DNA from: Acorus gramineus
Taxonomy: Eukaryota > Streptophyta > Magnoliopsida > Acorales > Acoraceae
Assembly (NCBI GenBank): GCA_030737835.1
Contig: CM060851.1
Location: 9,097,129-9,161,128 of the forward strand
Reading direction: 5' to 3'
DNA: 64,000 nucleotides
Shown piece after piece: positions 64,000 through 64,000 of the stretch. How positions within the stretch are numbered: the stretch's first letter is position 1; each line of letters begins with the position of its first letter. The notes beneath the pieces were generated by a model that did no database searches, was not told where the DNA came from, and saw only the letters and a program-made list of their open reading frames with translations. The position numbers and the translations under genes were made by a program.

Positions 64000-64000
64000 C

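Overview
The window is nuclear DNA from a flowering plant, probably a eudicot. The evidence is two intronless EXO70-type exocyst genes, a DYW-class pentatricopeptide repeat gene, a DUF1635-type coiled-coil gene, and AT-rich intergenic DNA packed with plant transposon families (Ty1/copia, Ty3/gypsy-type LTRs, CACTA, hAT, PIF/Harbinger MITEs, a LINE scrap and a FAR1/MULE relic). I see no rRNA, tRNA or CRISPR array.

Layout. 1-8890: flanking DNA of the first EXO70 unit, (TA)n microsatellites, a 1.8-kb DNA element with a 42-bp hairpin array, and a roughly 3-kb palindromic element. 8892-11220: EXO70 gene 1 with its promoter and 3' flank. 11246-17400: a foldback element, a hAT element with a perfect 8-bp target duplication, and MITEs. 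17621-30978: a 3'-truncated CACTA element on the minus strand whose transposase gene is split by three long gypsy-type solo LTRs (A 19048-22641, C 22890-25418, B 25933-29009). 31891-38711: a decayed copia element (TSD TAATG) whose 3' LTR carries a nested copy of the hairpin-array DNA element. 38712-46560: LINE scrap, MITEs, a 60-bp hairpin array and a MITE inserted into its own relative. 46561-49030: EXO70 gene 2 and its flanks. 50150-51200: a FAR1-domain relic split by a 646-bp solo LTR (TSD GTCTC). 51350-54190: three MITE-like elements. 54213-60740: a young copia element on the minus strand with matching LTRs but a frameshifted pol. 60914-62226: DUF1635-type gene. 62758-63999: C-terminal part of a DYW PPR gene that runs off the window.

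How the parts relate. The two EXO70 genes are close paralogues about 37.7 kb apart and share 5' and 3' flanks. Two further places keep only the EXO70 3' flank (about 31310-31790 and 62440-62600), and one keeps only a 5'-flank segment (16920-17400). This suggests a tandem array of up to four units, two of which lost the gene while transposons filled the spaces.

The most unusual signal is in the gypsy-type LTRs. LTR A carries four tandem units, each with two hairpins joined by a G-tract linker. The stem bases differ between units and between LTRs A and B, yet pairing is kept. The same LTRs carry a conserved candidate intron around an extremely GC-rich, Z-DNA-like tract. All calls are from reading the sequence; no database search or folding program was run.
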